In this document: positions 50,201 through 59,991 of the stretch, in pieces
Layout of the letters: each line of letters opens with the position of its first letter
How positions within the stretch are numbered: the stretch's first letter is position 1
NCBI RefSeq assembly: GCF_016802725.1
Contig: NC_052676.1
Location: 7,395,433 to 7,459,432 of the forward strand
DNA length: 64,000 bases
Direction: 5' to 3'
Origin: Solenopsis invicta
Lineage: Eukaryota; Arthropoda; Insecta; Hymenoptera; Formicidae
Position numbers and translations under genes: made by a program
The notes under the pieces: model-generated
Database searches by the model: none
What the model was told of the DNA's origin: nothing
The model's input: the letters and a program-made list of their open reading frames with translations, nothing else

Positions 50201-52081
50201 CATCTCTTGTGGTCGGATAGAATAGTTTAAACTAAAAAGGAAGGTCCTTTACACTCTGACTCTTCGTATAAATCGATGTAAAGTTTTGCTATAAATAGTG
50301 TACGCCGTTCATTCTATTTACAATATAATATTTTTATAATATTTTATTGTAGATCATCCATTTTCACCTTTAAATTAAGGGAATTTCTACTCTTTCTTCA
50401 AAAAACTTTAATCAAATAACTAATTTTTTAAAAATTATTTACCTTCCAAAAATATCTTTTATTTCGACGGACTCTCCTACTTGAGCTTTACTTTCCAGAT
50501 GTTTTACGAGTTCTTCGCTACACTCCTTCAGGATAAAAAACATCCGTTTCATTTTGTCTGAAGTAAATGTGGGTGTCAACTTGGCGCGCATATTTCGCCA
50601 TCTTTTTCCAGGCATAAAAAACAAATTGCCAGACATTGGATCAATTCTGTCATTGTCAAAAATTCCACGGTCATGGAAACTCTTGAATTCTTTTGTCAAT
50701 ACCGTTCGAATATGATCAAGATCGGCGATTATCAAATTTGGTTTATAAAGTGAATACATTCCAAAAACCTGATGATCCTTATATTTTAAGTAGGCATTTT
50801 GGAAGAATACGCCTGTTGACAAAACTTTTTTTTTATGCAATTCTGCGATTCCCAATAAACAAGAAATAATAAAACAACATTTAGAAATGTTTTGCATAGT
50901 TATAATCATTTTAAAATAATACTGTTAAATATTTCAAAAACGTATATGACTTTTTTGGAAACGTTGTTGAAATGTTTTACAAACATTATTTCCAATTTAT
51001 GGTCAAGTTTTGTTTTCATTAACGTTGTATAACGTTAATTTTGATATGTTTGAAAATGTTATATGACATTAAATATCTCACTAAACATCATGTTACAGCT
51101 AACAGTTAATTATAATTTCGCATTTAACAATGTAACACTTTTTGTATAATAGTTGTATTGTTGAGTAAGAAATAATATAATAATTAATTATTATATTATA
51201 TAACTGTAATTTTGTGTTAGCTAAGGTAGTAATAATATAATGTTAATAATTTTATTCTTACAGAGTTTCTTCTTTCAAGTAAAAATATTATAAACAATAA
51301 CATAAATCGCCAATTTTTTAAATATAATTTTCTAATAATTATCAATGATAATTAAAGTTGATATAAGTTATAAAGATAATATAAGTTAAATCAATGATAT
51401 AAACAAAATGTAATAGCTGAGAAAATCTTATTAATACCATTATTTACATTTTATGCACTAACGTTGTTAAAAATATTTTAAATTAAAATTTTAATGATTG
51501 TATTCATCAAACTGCTCTTTAATAGATTGTAGACTCAAAGATGACATAGAGAAAGGAAGGGAGTAGTAGAATATTATTTTGCTTTTTTTTTTAAATAACT
51601 TATTGTCAGTAAATATTAATATGACACAATTGTTTTAAATACAAATTTACTGAAGAGGAAAAAAAATACGCTTGTGAGATAGCAGGAAAGTCATAAAATA
51701 TTAATGTCATCCACGTTTGAAAGACTTACACACCATGTAATATAATCTTCTCTGATCTTAAATTATAATTAATAATCATAATTTAGCAAAATATAAATCG
51801 GCACTTTTGGCTAGATTTCTAAGTCAACATCTATTGCCCCACTCGTAATCGCTCACGTATAGTAACAACGGCAGTTATATTGCACATGTTACTATTTGTT
51901 AAAAGTACTTGCCTACTTGCATTTTTCCAGTTACGAGAGGTGTTATATTTCCAATTGGTACAACAGGTTTGACATAAAAAATACCTCTTTTGCGCCAGAA
52001 ATTAAATATTACATATTTATAATAAATGTACACAATGCTCAAGATAACGATAAAAGCTCCGATTACTTCCGCAAGTACCAT
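47273..52081 (-). CDS. CYP6-type cytochrome P450, copy G (complete)
   Basis: Exons: 1 51913-52081 (ATG 52081), 2 50443-50812, 3 49016-49353, 4 48626-48856, 5 48235-48480, 6 47273-47436 (TAA); 1518 nt, 505 aa. Motifs: membrane anchor LAEVIGAFIVILSIVYIYYK; WRNMR; I-helix AGFETSA (~313-319, the last residue differs from the usual S); ETLR at ~370; PERF; PFGEGPRNCIG with cysteine ~450. Exon 5 is two codons shorter than in D/E (LPNIRV instead of LPTVNIRV), a trait shared with copy H. Introns 1 and 4 both start with GC. Exon 6 (LRFGYLQVKVGLLSLLSKYK) is intact and followed closely by the decayed exon 47073-47219. The 5' flank is broken up by insertions (52123-52855 and 53023-53141), which could separate the gene from distal promoter elements. 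No lesion is seen in the coding exons. Confidence 0.92.
47640..47712 (-). repeat. Possible Penelope-like tail motif in intron 5 of copy G
   Basis: Minus strand reads cgaagatgactctagagtga then gtcaaaacgttcg, related to the motif at 13866-13925. It could be the hammerhead-like end of a Penelope-like element; no neighbouring coding remains are seen. Confidence 0.3.
50910..51912. other. Intron 1 of copy G
   Basis: About 1.1 kb between exons 1 and 2. Locally repetitive AT-rich text ('aacgttgt', 'aatgttttac', 'tataacgtta') around 50940-51260 but no clear element. The intact GC donor lies at 51911-51912. Confidence 0.4.
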
Positions 52082-52122
52082 CTTGGTTCTGAAATATAAA
52101 ATAAATATAGTTTAAAACATTA

Positions 52123-52855
52123 CGAGTATGTGACGTAGCCGGTTGCTATCGAGTGGCCGATGCCACGCCAGTTCGGTAATGTGAGTGCTATCAAGGTTGC
52201 AATTAGAATCGAAGAGGACAGTAACCGTATAATATAAATGTTAAAACGGGAAAGTAAAAGATAGGATGTTTTGCGTGTTCGTGGCTTGCACGCTAGTGAG
52301 TGTGTGTCGAATTAGGTAGCTCCTTCTCTCGCTGCTTCTTCGCTCGCATCGCGTCGCCTGAATTAATGCTGTTCTACAATGAGTTGAAAACGCTCCGTCG
52401 CCAGTTGCAAAGAATGGCAACCAGCGCTATTTCCGGTAGCAAGAGGGTGTCGCGGTTGCCAAACGAGAGTTGGCCAACTTTTAACTTTGGCGACAGCAAC
52501 TGGCGATCGCACCACCTTAACCCTATAAAGCGAATTGAAAGAGCGTAGCGGAGCGCGGTGAGAATTACGACAAATGTGATTTGTGGTAGGACAATTTTTG
52601 GTAGTGATATCTTGAACGTCTGGTGTTCACATATCTCGTTTAACCAAACTTTCAATTTGCACCTTTTGACAATCTCGACATTCAAATGTGGATTAAGCGT
52701 TGAAATTACTTACAACTTGCGACTGACAACTAGTCACTCGCGATTTGCAACTACGCTTTGCAACTCTTTGTAGACCAACTTTCAGAGTCCCCAGAAGCAG
52801 AGGGCCATCTAAGTGCCGCGGTCTTTGAGCGTGTTAGAGGGGCTTTCGCGTTACA
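52123..52855. mobile_element. Insertion in the 5' flank of copy G, LTR-like ends
   Basis: This GC-richer block interrupts sequence that is continuous in copies A, C and H ('...gttaatattaa(g/a)caagag'). Near its ends are TGTGACG (52130) and CGTTACA (52849-52855), complementary in six of seven bases in the TG...CA style of LTRs; ATTA lies on both sides (52119-52122, 52856-52859). An inner pair 'cgccagttgc'/'gcaactggcg' can form a stem. Open frames on both strands (52300-52548, 52374-52685, 52558-52773) are not recognised. A solo LTR is the best guess, but the exact boundary is uncertain. Confidence 0.5.
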
Positions 52856-53022
52856 ATTAATATTAATTAAGAGTTGATAAGAATAATAATTTTTAAATTC
52901 TCTCTTTACTACTACTATTGTTTACCTCAGATAATTTGTAATGTCGAAAATTTGTAACTTGTGATGCGCAATTCACTATTTATATCAGATTTTCGAATAG
53001 ACCGACTGTCTCGACGATGATT

Positions 53023-53141
53023 CTAAGCAGAACAGGAAGTTATCACGACGTCAAAATAATGTCAAAGTGACAGGAAAATGATCGTTAAAAGTCACTTTTT
53101 GATTCACTTTGATGTCATTTTGACTTATTGTTCTGCTTGAG
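53023..53141. mobile_element. 119-bp palindromic MITE
   Basis: Ends CTAAGCAGAACA and TGTTCTGCTTGAG are inverted, as are 'gtcaaaataatgtcaaagtga' (in two pieces) and 'tcactttgatgtcattttga'. ATT lies on both sides. Copies A and H are uninterrupted here ('tctcg(a/g)(a/c)gatg...'), so it is an insertion. Confidence 0.7.
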
Positions 53142-53579
53142 ATTCTATATCTACGATGAAAACAGCCTATAAAGATTGGCTATGTGCGCATTTGCAAACC
53201 TGGTAGCAAAGTTTATCATCATGTTAATGTGACAGTGATGATAATTAAATGCATACTGAATGTGTAAAGTCACGTCCGTGGAGTCAAAACATACCAAGAA
53301 ATCAAGTCGATCAGTTCTGTGTTATATAAGCTTTGCGCATTATAAAAATCATTAATTACTTTTAATTAATAAATTTTATTATTTTTGCCGCAAAGCTTAC
53401 GTAATATAGAATTATTGATCAATTTGTTTTCTTGATATTTAATCTTTCACATCTTTTTTGTTAAATTTAAAAAGAATTATTACAATTAAATACATTTAAT
53501 ATTAATTAAGTGTGTAAATAAATTTGGTGCATTTTTCATAAAATTCAAAGTGCATTCACATAAAGTTAAATACAAATTT

Positions 53580-53690
53580 AATGTCCGAAATAATTTCTAT
53601 TATTTTTTATGACTTTATCGGACGATATCATACGGAAAGAGTTTATCTGTTTTGATTCAATAAAGTCATCAACTTTTTTGGACATTGTCA
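53580..53690. repeat. Small hairpin repeat
   Basis: Ends 'aatgtccgaaa' and 'ttttggacatt' are inverted, with an inner pair 'atgactttat'/'ataaagtcat'. A small MITE is likely, but there is no target duplication to prove it. Confidence 0.4.
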
Positions 53691-54290
53691 ATTTTTTAAA
53701 TGTTTTCAGCCAGATGATATTGAAACGACTGATTGTGAGATAGGTCATAATTCAGTAGAGCTAAATGAATAAGCCGTAAAGAATTTCCTAATATATAAGT
53801 AATCTTTCGTCTCTTTTGCACCATGTAATTGTACGAAAATATCGTATGCGTGAGTGCAAATAATTGCTTCGGAAGAAATGCTTGTATTGCCTCGCCAACG
53901 GGAAGTATGACGGGAGTTCCACGTAACACATGCAGCAGATTAAAATCTTAAGTTCAAGATTTATTGTAGCAGTGTCGAGTAGATCGATTTACAAAGGCTC
54001 GTTGCGTTCGCTCGCGTATCGTTGAGAAGCCGAGAGTGTTATCGGTTCGAAGTTTGGAGCGGGAGTAAAAGTGAAGAAATTATCGAGAGCGATCATCGGC
54101 TCATCTCCCCACGCATCTTTATTCTCGGAAGACACCGAATTTGCCCGAAACGAGGCGAAAAAAGGGAAAAGTGGGATCACCGCGATCGGTGCGCTAGGCG
54201 TTATGCCGTTCGATTACGTACCGAACAATAATCGTAGAACCAAAGCACTTGCCTAATCTCTGTCCTCCTTTTAAATTATTTTGACTTGAT
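53691..54290. other. GC-richer intergenic block of unknown origin
   Basis: Bases 53870-54260 are clearly richer in GC and CpG than their surroundings. Overlapping open frames on both strands (54022-54231, 54071-54256, 53989-54180 and 53696-53929) are short and unrecognised. It looks like foreign DNA, perhaps retroelement debris; I could not find ends. Confidence 0.35.
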
Positions 54291-54296
54291 GTAGAC

Positions 54297-54752
54297 TATT
54301 GTCCCAGTAAATGGAAATAGAATGAAATGGATAGAAATAGACCACGTATGTGGTAATTGCCGAATTCAAATTCTTAATTTTGTGAATTTATTTCAACCCA
54401 ATTAATATTTAAGAATTCCTTGAATCCATTTTAAATCGTGCAGTTGGATTGCACGAGTAACTACAAAATATCTGTTTTTTCAATAAAAAAAAAATTACGT
54501 AGTACTATGTAATCCATTTTAATCCACGAAAATGGAACTGAAATGAAGCAATTTCTATTTTTTCAAACGAAAAGAAGTTTTTGTTGATTACGTCATCCAC
54601 TTTAATCTATGACATAAGATTGACATGATGTAATTATTATTTTTTAATCTAAAATTATTCATATAAATTAAATGTATTCAAATGTATTTAAATGAATTAA
54701 AATAGATTACAGATTTTTCATCCATTTAAATTTATTTCTATTGAGGTAGACG
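54297..54752. repeat. AT-rich MITE-like block
   Basis: Left 'aaatggaaatagaatgaaat' and right 'atccatttaaatttatttct' are roughly inverted; the interior repeats 'aatccattttaatcca' and 'ttctattttttcaaacgaaa'. Similar text appears at 55440-55700 and near 59080-59400, suggesting a family. Ends are not certain. Confidence 0.4.
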
Positions 54753-56473
54753 ATTTATTTGGAATCATTATTTAGAATAACGATTTAAAAAATTATTTAT
54801 TGAACATTATAATTCGACATTAATTTAATATTGCTACTAGATCATTCAATTAGATTTTTAGATCTACACTGATTTTATTCTACGCGAGCAAAGTTTACCC
54901 TCTCCTTAGAATAAATCTCGCTTAAAAGCAAAACGCGGTTCATAATTGTTCTGTTTCACATCGGACTTGCCATGCAAAGCGAGGTTCATCCCCCCTGCTT
55001 AAAGGCGAAACAAAATCTGTAATTATACCGATCAACATGGGTTTTGTTAATAGAAATTGTTTTTATTATTAAGTTCTACTTATAAAAGTTATTTTGTTAA
55101 TTACTTTTTAATAAACAACGAACGTTGGAAAAAGTCAAAGACTTTGACTTTTTTGAAAATCAAGGTCGAGATTAGAGTGAATTTGAAATGTATTTAAAAA
55201 CATTTTTAAAAACATTTGCTGCTGATTGAGCAGATAATTAAACGTACGTGATACTGAAAAATAGAAGTGACAAGATTTTGTTTGCCGCTCCAATATCTGA
55301 TGTAATATATAGTAGTACTTAGTGTAACATATTGTATCTCATGCAGAAAATTGCGTTATCGCTAATGAGTACAGTGGAACAAGATAAGATAGATATGTCG
55401 CGCTTTAATAATTATATATAGAATTTAAACAAGATTACCCAGCAAACAACAATAGATTTAAAACATTTAAAATGGATAAAAATAAATTTAAATAATTGAG
55501 AATTTAGGATCGGCAATGACAACAGGAATTTATTGTTATTAAATTAATGTTTAAGAATTTTTAGAATCTATTTTAATCCATGAAGTAAGATTGAAATTAC
55601 GAGATTTCTATTTTTTTTAATCTAAAAAAGTTTTACAAGTTTTAATCTACATATGAAACAGGATTGAAATAAAGTGAAATTAGATAAAAAGAGATATAAA
55701 TTTAACGTTCTCGGCATAAAGTTAGTTACTATGAGGTACATTAATGTCTATACTTTAACTGAAGTAAAGGATTTTGAAATTTGTAAATGCAATTAGAAGA
55801 ACAGTCTCTGCAAAAATTGGAAAAGTACTTCCAATTTTTTTTGTTTTCAAAATAACATCGTTGCGTTCGTTATACATTACTAACTACACATTAATTGTGA
55901 AGAAGAATTTTTAAACCTGTAAATGCAATTACAAGAAACGGCGTACGCAAAAATTAATTGTTCAGCCTGTATAAAAAGACTTTAAGATCCCTTGAAGTGA
56001 ATTTACAAATGTAAGATTCCTCAAACTGCGCACCGCATATTTACCAAATTTGAAACAAAGTATAATATAAGACCAAGAACGAGTTATTCTTTGGTTTTTT
56101 AAATTGCAATTTATTTCAATTTTAACAACCAAGATACAGTTAGAGGAACGTTTTAGACGTACTTGTTTTTCTTCAGCCGCATTAATTTATACATTTCTAA
56201 TGTCAATTTATTATACTTAAATATAAATTTCTACACGAGCGCATAACTATGCTGATTTTTGTCTGTTATATAAAAATTAGCATAGTTCTATTTGTCAATA
56301 CAACGCGAATCTGAATCTATGATCCACTGTGAGGCAACGTCTCAATGTTCCGAGTCTCTCTATTGAAATGTAACAATTTAAATGAATAATAATAGCTTAA
56401 ATAACTAATGCTAATTGAATAAACTGAATAAAAATAATTTTGATGAATAAAATAATTCAAAATGTAAAAATTT
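54753..56473. other. Intergenic sequence without recognisable genes
   Basis: AT-rich; contains a second, weaker member of the 54297-54752 type repeat at 55440-55700 and a local direct repeat of 'gtaaatgcaattagaaga'/'gtaaatgcaattacaaga' (about 55783 and 55919). No gene is seen. Confidence 0.4.
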
Positions 56474-56577
56474 TTAACATGATTCCAATAATTTAAATAG
56501 ACTAGACAAATACATTAATAATTTAAAAATTTACGAATAGTATACCTCATGGATAAAGTACTGTGCTCGGTTGTGTG
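56474..56577 (+). repeat. Left arm of a ~105-bp inverted repeat around nested retroelement debris
   Basis: Ends with 'ggataaagtactgtgctcgg' and 'ttgtgtg'; the complement of this arm recurs at 58176-58278. The two arms enclose a Penelope-like fragment and mariner fragments. Confidence 0.8.
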
Positions 56578-56744
56578 TTTCGAACAGAGTTAACTATACG
56601 ATTGAGCATATCTCAGAAGAGCTAATCAAAAAGAACGTAAAGTGCATAACATAAATTGCCCTTTTATATTATGTTATGTTTCTAATCTCTACCGACTAAT
56701 TTGTCAAGCAAACCAATTAAGATTAGTTTAAAAACTCTGTGTTT

Positions 56745-56990
56745 TTATGTAAATTGAGTCCGTTGTTTTGCTCTTTTATCTAGTATTATTTCAGATATTT
56801 ATCTTTTGTAATATTTTGGTTCTGTGTCTAAATTAATGTATTGTTCCAATCTATTGAGTGATTGTAGTGTGTGATATGTTCTGAGATGACAAAGTGCTTT
56901 GACAAATCTAATTTGATGTTATTTGTGTGTTCTTTGATTCTAGCATTCAATTTTCTTTTAATTTGACCTACGTAGGAGGCAATTATAACA
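56745..56990 (-). pseudogene. Decayed GIY-YIG endonuclease domain of a Penelope-like retroelement
   Basis: Minus-strand reading gives YVGQIKRKLNARIKEHTNNI, then a histidine-containing HFVISEH and SIDW, a frame break, LDTEPKYYKR, a stop, ISEI, and later NGLNLHKNTE. The order Y-V-G-Q-T/I...R...EH...H...DW...E..Y.R...E matches the C-terminal GIY-YIG nuclease of Penelope-like elements. It has at least one frameshift and one internal stop, and no reverse transcriptase was found. On its downstream side the minus strand reads 'ctgttcgaaacacacaaccg', in keeping with a Penelope tail. Confidence 0.7.
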
Positions 56991-57046
56991 TAATATGCAA
57001 AAGCAATAAATAGTTTATGTTATCCGCTCCACGTTTTCCTAAACTA

Positions 57047-57454
57047 TTAGGTCGAGTCATAAATAAACTTTCGACGCAATTGGGTAGAATGTCTATGTTC
57101 GTATTTACTCATTATAAATCACCGGGACAAAAGAGTTTTTGCTTTCAATAAATAGATAAGGGTTAAGTTAGTCTCCTGACAACTGTTTTGTGTGGTGCAC
57201 GTTTCATTAAACTGTTGTTCATAACCTCTGAAATGGAGAATAAAAAAGTGCATATTCATCATGTGACGCTTTGGAAATTTAAACAAAGCTATAATGCTAA
57301 GGCAATAGCTGAAAAAATATGTGGTGTATTCAGTAAAGGTCTAATAAGAGATTGGACAGTTAGAAGTTTGTTTGCGAAATTCCGTTCTGAAGATACGACT
57401 TTAAAGGACAAAGTTTGGATTAGGCGTTCTTCCGACCTTTACGACAACTTTTAA
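57047..57454 (+). pseudogene. 5' end of a mariner transposon with truncated transposase
   Basis: TA then TTAGGTCGAGTCATAAATAA looks like a mariner inverted end. An ATG at 57233 opens 73 codons (MENKKVHIHHVTLWKFKQSY...) that match the N-terminal helix-turn-helix of mariner transposases: 'AKAIAEKICGVFSKG', then 'WTVRSLFAKFRSEDTTLKD' and a basic '(R)RSSDL'. The frame ends at 57454 and the catalytic DD(D/E) domain is absent. A dead 5'-terminal fragment. Confidence 0.8.
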
Positions 57455-57469
57455 CCATGCGTTAGTGTG

Positions 57470-58175
57470 AGGTATGATACACCCCGTGCATGCAAGTCAA
57501 TTAATTCTCACAAAAGCATCATCTTACTGCCCTCTATTGTTCAGTAGCTGTAGCTCTAGCATCATTCTATCGTGTAGCATTATTATTTAAATAATTTCTT
57601 CAATACCAACTTACATAAACGTAGAAATATGCAACAAACGTATGTCACACCCTACCACACCATTAGCGTCAGTCTGTTTATAAACGTTACAAAGGTTAGT
57701 GGTTATTTGTTGTCGAATATTTTTTCAGAATTTAACGTATTTTTATATTTTTCATAAATTTTTAGCTTTTTTGTGTTTTAAGCTGCTTGTTTCGAATTAT
57801 GCAATAAATTTTTTAAGCTAATCCTACTTTTTTGATTTTTTTAATAACACAACATTGTTTCAAATGAAAAATGTACGCTTATGATGCATATACTCAAGTG
57901 TTGGGATTTCCAAAGCATATTTTGCTATAGGGTATGCCACACCCCACCACATCAGACACGTAAGTTTAAGGCACCATACCAACGCAGGATTAAAAGCAAT
58001 ATTGGAACAAAATCCACGTTAATCAACAAGAGATGTAGCAGGAAGGTTGAATATATCACAATCAACTGTTTGCCGGAGAAATTAAGGAAAGTCAGCAAGG
58101 GGTAAAAAAAAGGAAGATTTGTGACTCGTCCCAATAGCTTTACGTACACAGTCGTGTAGCTTTGCCCAAAACAGA
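57470..58175 (+). pseudogene. Second, decayed transposase-like fragment and flanking sequence
   Basis: Around 57985-58070 a plus-strand frame reads LKAILEQNPR, a stop, then STRDVAGRLNISQSTVCR, a helix-turn-helix typical of mariner/Tc1 transposases. Three copies of 'gtatg(a/t/c)(c)acacccc(a/t)' phrases occur nearby (57472, 57640, 57931). Only a degenerate piece is left. The open frame called at 57881-58105 is in a different phase and is not real. Confidence 0.5.
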
Positions 58176-58278
58176 CACACAACCGAGCACAGTACTTTAT
58201 CCATGCACTATTTGTTAGTCTATTTAAGTTATTAATGTATTGGTCAGTCTATTTAAATTATTAGTACCATGCTAAAAA
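58176..58278 (-). repeat. Right arm of the inverted repeat
   Basis: Begins 'cacacaaccgagcacagtac', the complement of the left arm at 56474-56577, and continues to 'gctaaaaa'. A short internal direct repeat 'agtctatttaa(g/a)ttatta' is present in this arm. Confidence 0.8.
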
Positions 58279-58366
58279 TTTAATTTTAAAGCTTCTTTTT
58301 AGTTGAACGCAACCTAAGGAAACTTTGGGTGTTGGAAAGAGTGGGTGAAAATGCAATAGCAAGCAA

Positions 58367-58371
<5 letters not shown>

Positions 58372-58406
<35 letters not shown>
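58372..58406. repeat. (GT)n microsatellite
   Basis: Pure GT run; overlapping His/Thr-rich open frames on the other strand are artefacts. Confidence 0.97.
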
Positions 58407-58411
<5 letters not shown>

Positions 58412-59991
58412 TAAATAAAAAATATATAAGGCGCTATATGTACGTATTGAAAAAGGAGTAAAAATGCAATGGTAAACAAGTTAATATCCTTGAGATGGAA
58501 TGTAATATAAAAAGAAATGAGTAATATGTTAATGTTAGTTTCATATGTACTGCACGTTGCACGGTCGCACTATATTTGTACATTTAAACATTACGCAGTT
58601 GACGTATAATATTTATATAAGACGTATGTAATAAAAAAAGATTTACAAGTGTTTGTTATATAAAATCTATTTCATGTTGCTGCACTATAAAGTGCACTAA
58701 AACTTTTTATCTTGTTTTTGCAAAACTTCAAATATATATTTATTTTATTTTAAGTAAAACAAGCGTACACTAGTTCACCTATAAAGAACAGATTACTGAC
58801 TTAATTAATTAACTATGAAAATGTAGACCTACGGCATCCAAAACAAATCAACATCTATTTATAACTGTAATACCAGCAAATCTGCATTCCGTCTAGGAGG
58901 TATATTTCCCTCTAAAAATAGTTGGTAGAAGAGGATTGAGGTTATTGCAATTCTGTAACTCAATGAGAATAAGTGTCGTTATAAAATCGGTATCATTATA
59001 TTGTCATTGCGTATTTTTATCTTCTAACGTAACGACACAAGCACTGTTTTTCCGATGAGAACAGGTACAGGAATTCCATGTTCTATTTGCATGTTTTACG
59101 TGAATAGAATACGTAAATAGGACTTTATCAACATGACATCCACATGAATCTTGTGTGAACACTCGTAGGTAGATTTTAATACATTTCATCTACGTAGAAT
59201 TACTAATGAAATAGAACTGAGATTAAAATAGAAGATAGCAATGTGAATTTCATGGAAATAAATTCAAACCAACTTTTATCCTATACAATCCACGTAGGAT
59301 TATTAATTAAATTTGAAGGAAATAAAAATAGTAGATAGCAACATAGAATTTACGTGAGTAAATATAAATTAATTTTTATCCTAAGTATCCATGTTGAAAT
59401 TTAGAAGCAATATTGAAGTTCTATAAACTTTGGACATCTCGTCCAGATAAGTCTTTTACTTATTCACACTTTATTAAAACATCATTCTTCACCTCCATTA
59501 TTTACAAGTATTCAGAACAATTGAAAATGTACATTATAAAATATGTGGAAACATGGTGTGTTAGAGTTTTATTTACCAATAACGTAACTTTTTTTTAATG
59601 GTACAGTTTAAAGGTTAATAATAAAAAGGCAAAAGAATAATAATAAACACACTTTTTAATAAAAGAATAATATTGTTGTGTCTACGCGACACTGGTACAC
59701 ACACTCGTAAAAATGTGAAGGTCTCTTAAGAAATCACGGGCGCAACAATTCATTTTATATTAAAAAAATATATATATTTTTGTAGTACATACAATTATTA
59801 ATAATTAACAATATAATAGTAAATCATGTAGCTAACAAGTAATAAAAAGTAACAAGAAAAGTTGGTAACAATTAATAAATGATACGACATATTAAGTGAA
59901 TTTTTCATTATCTGATCTTTACTTTTGACAAACGTTTTGCATTCTTTTAATAAACCAAGAAAAGTAGTTTTTACGCAAGAAGGTCATAATT
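58407..59991. other. Intergenic sequence and 3' flank of copy H
   Basis: No gene is seen. The right-hand part (about 59600-59991) is AT-rich 3' flank with text like that downstream of other copies ('aaaaggcaaaagaataataa', 'ttatctgatctttacttttgac'). A GC-poor repeat family with 'aatccacgtaggattatta' occurs around 59080-59400. Confidence 0.4.

Noticed and set aside
57881..58105. 74-codon open frame as a gene
   Set aside because: A different frame carries the transposase-like helix-turn-helix with a stop; this frame is an out-of-phase reading of that remnant.
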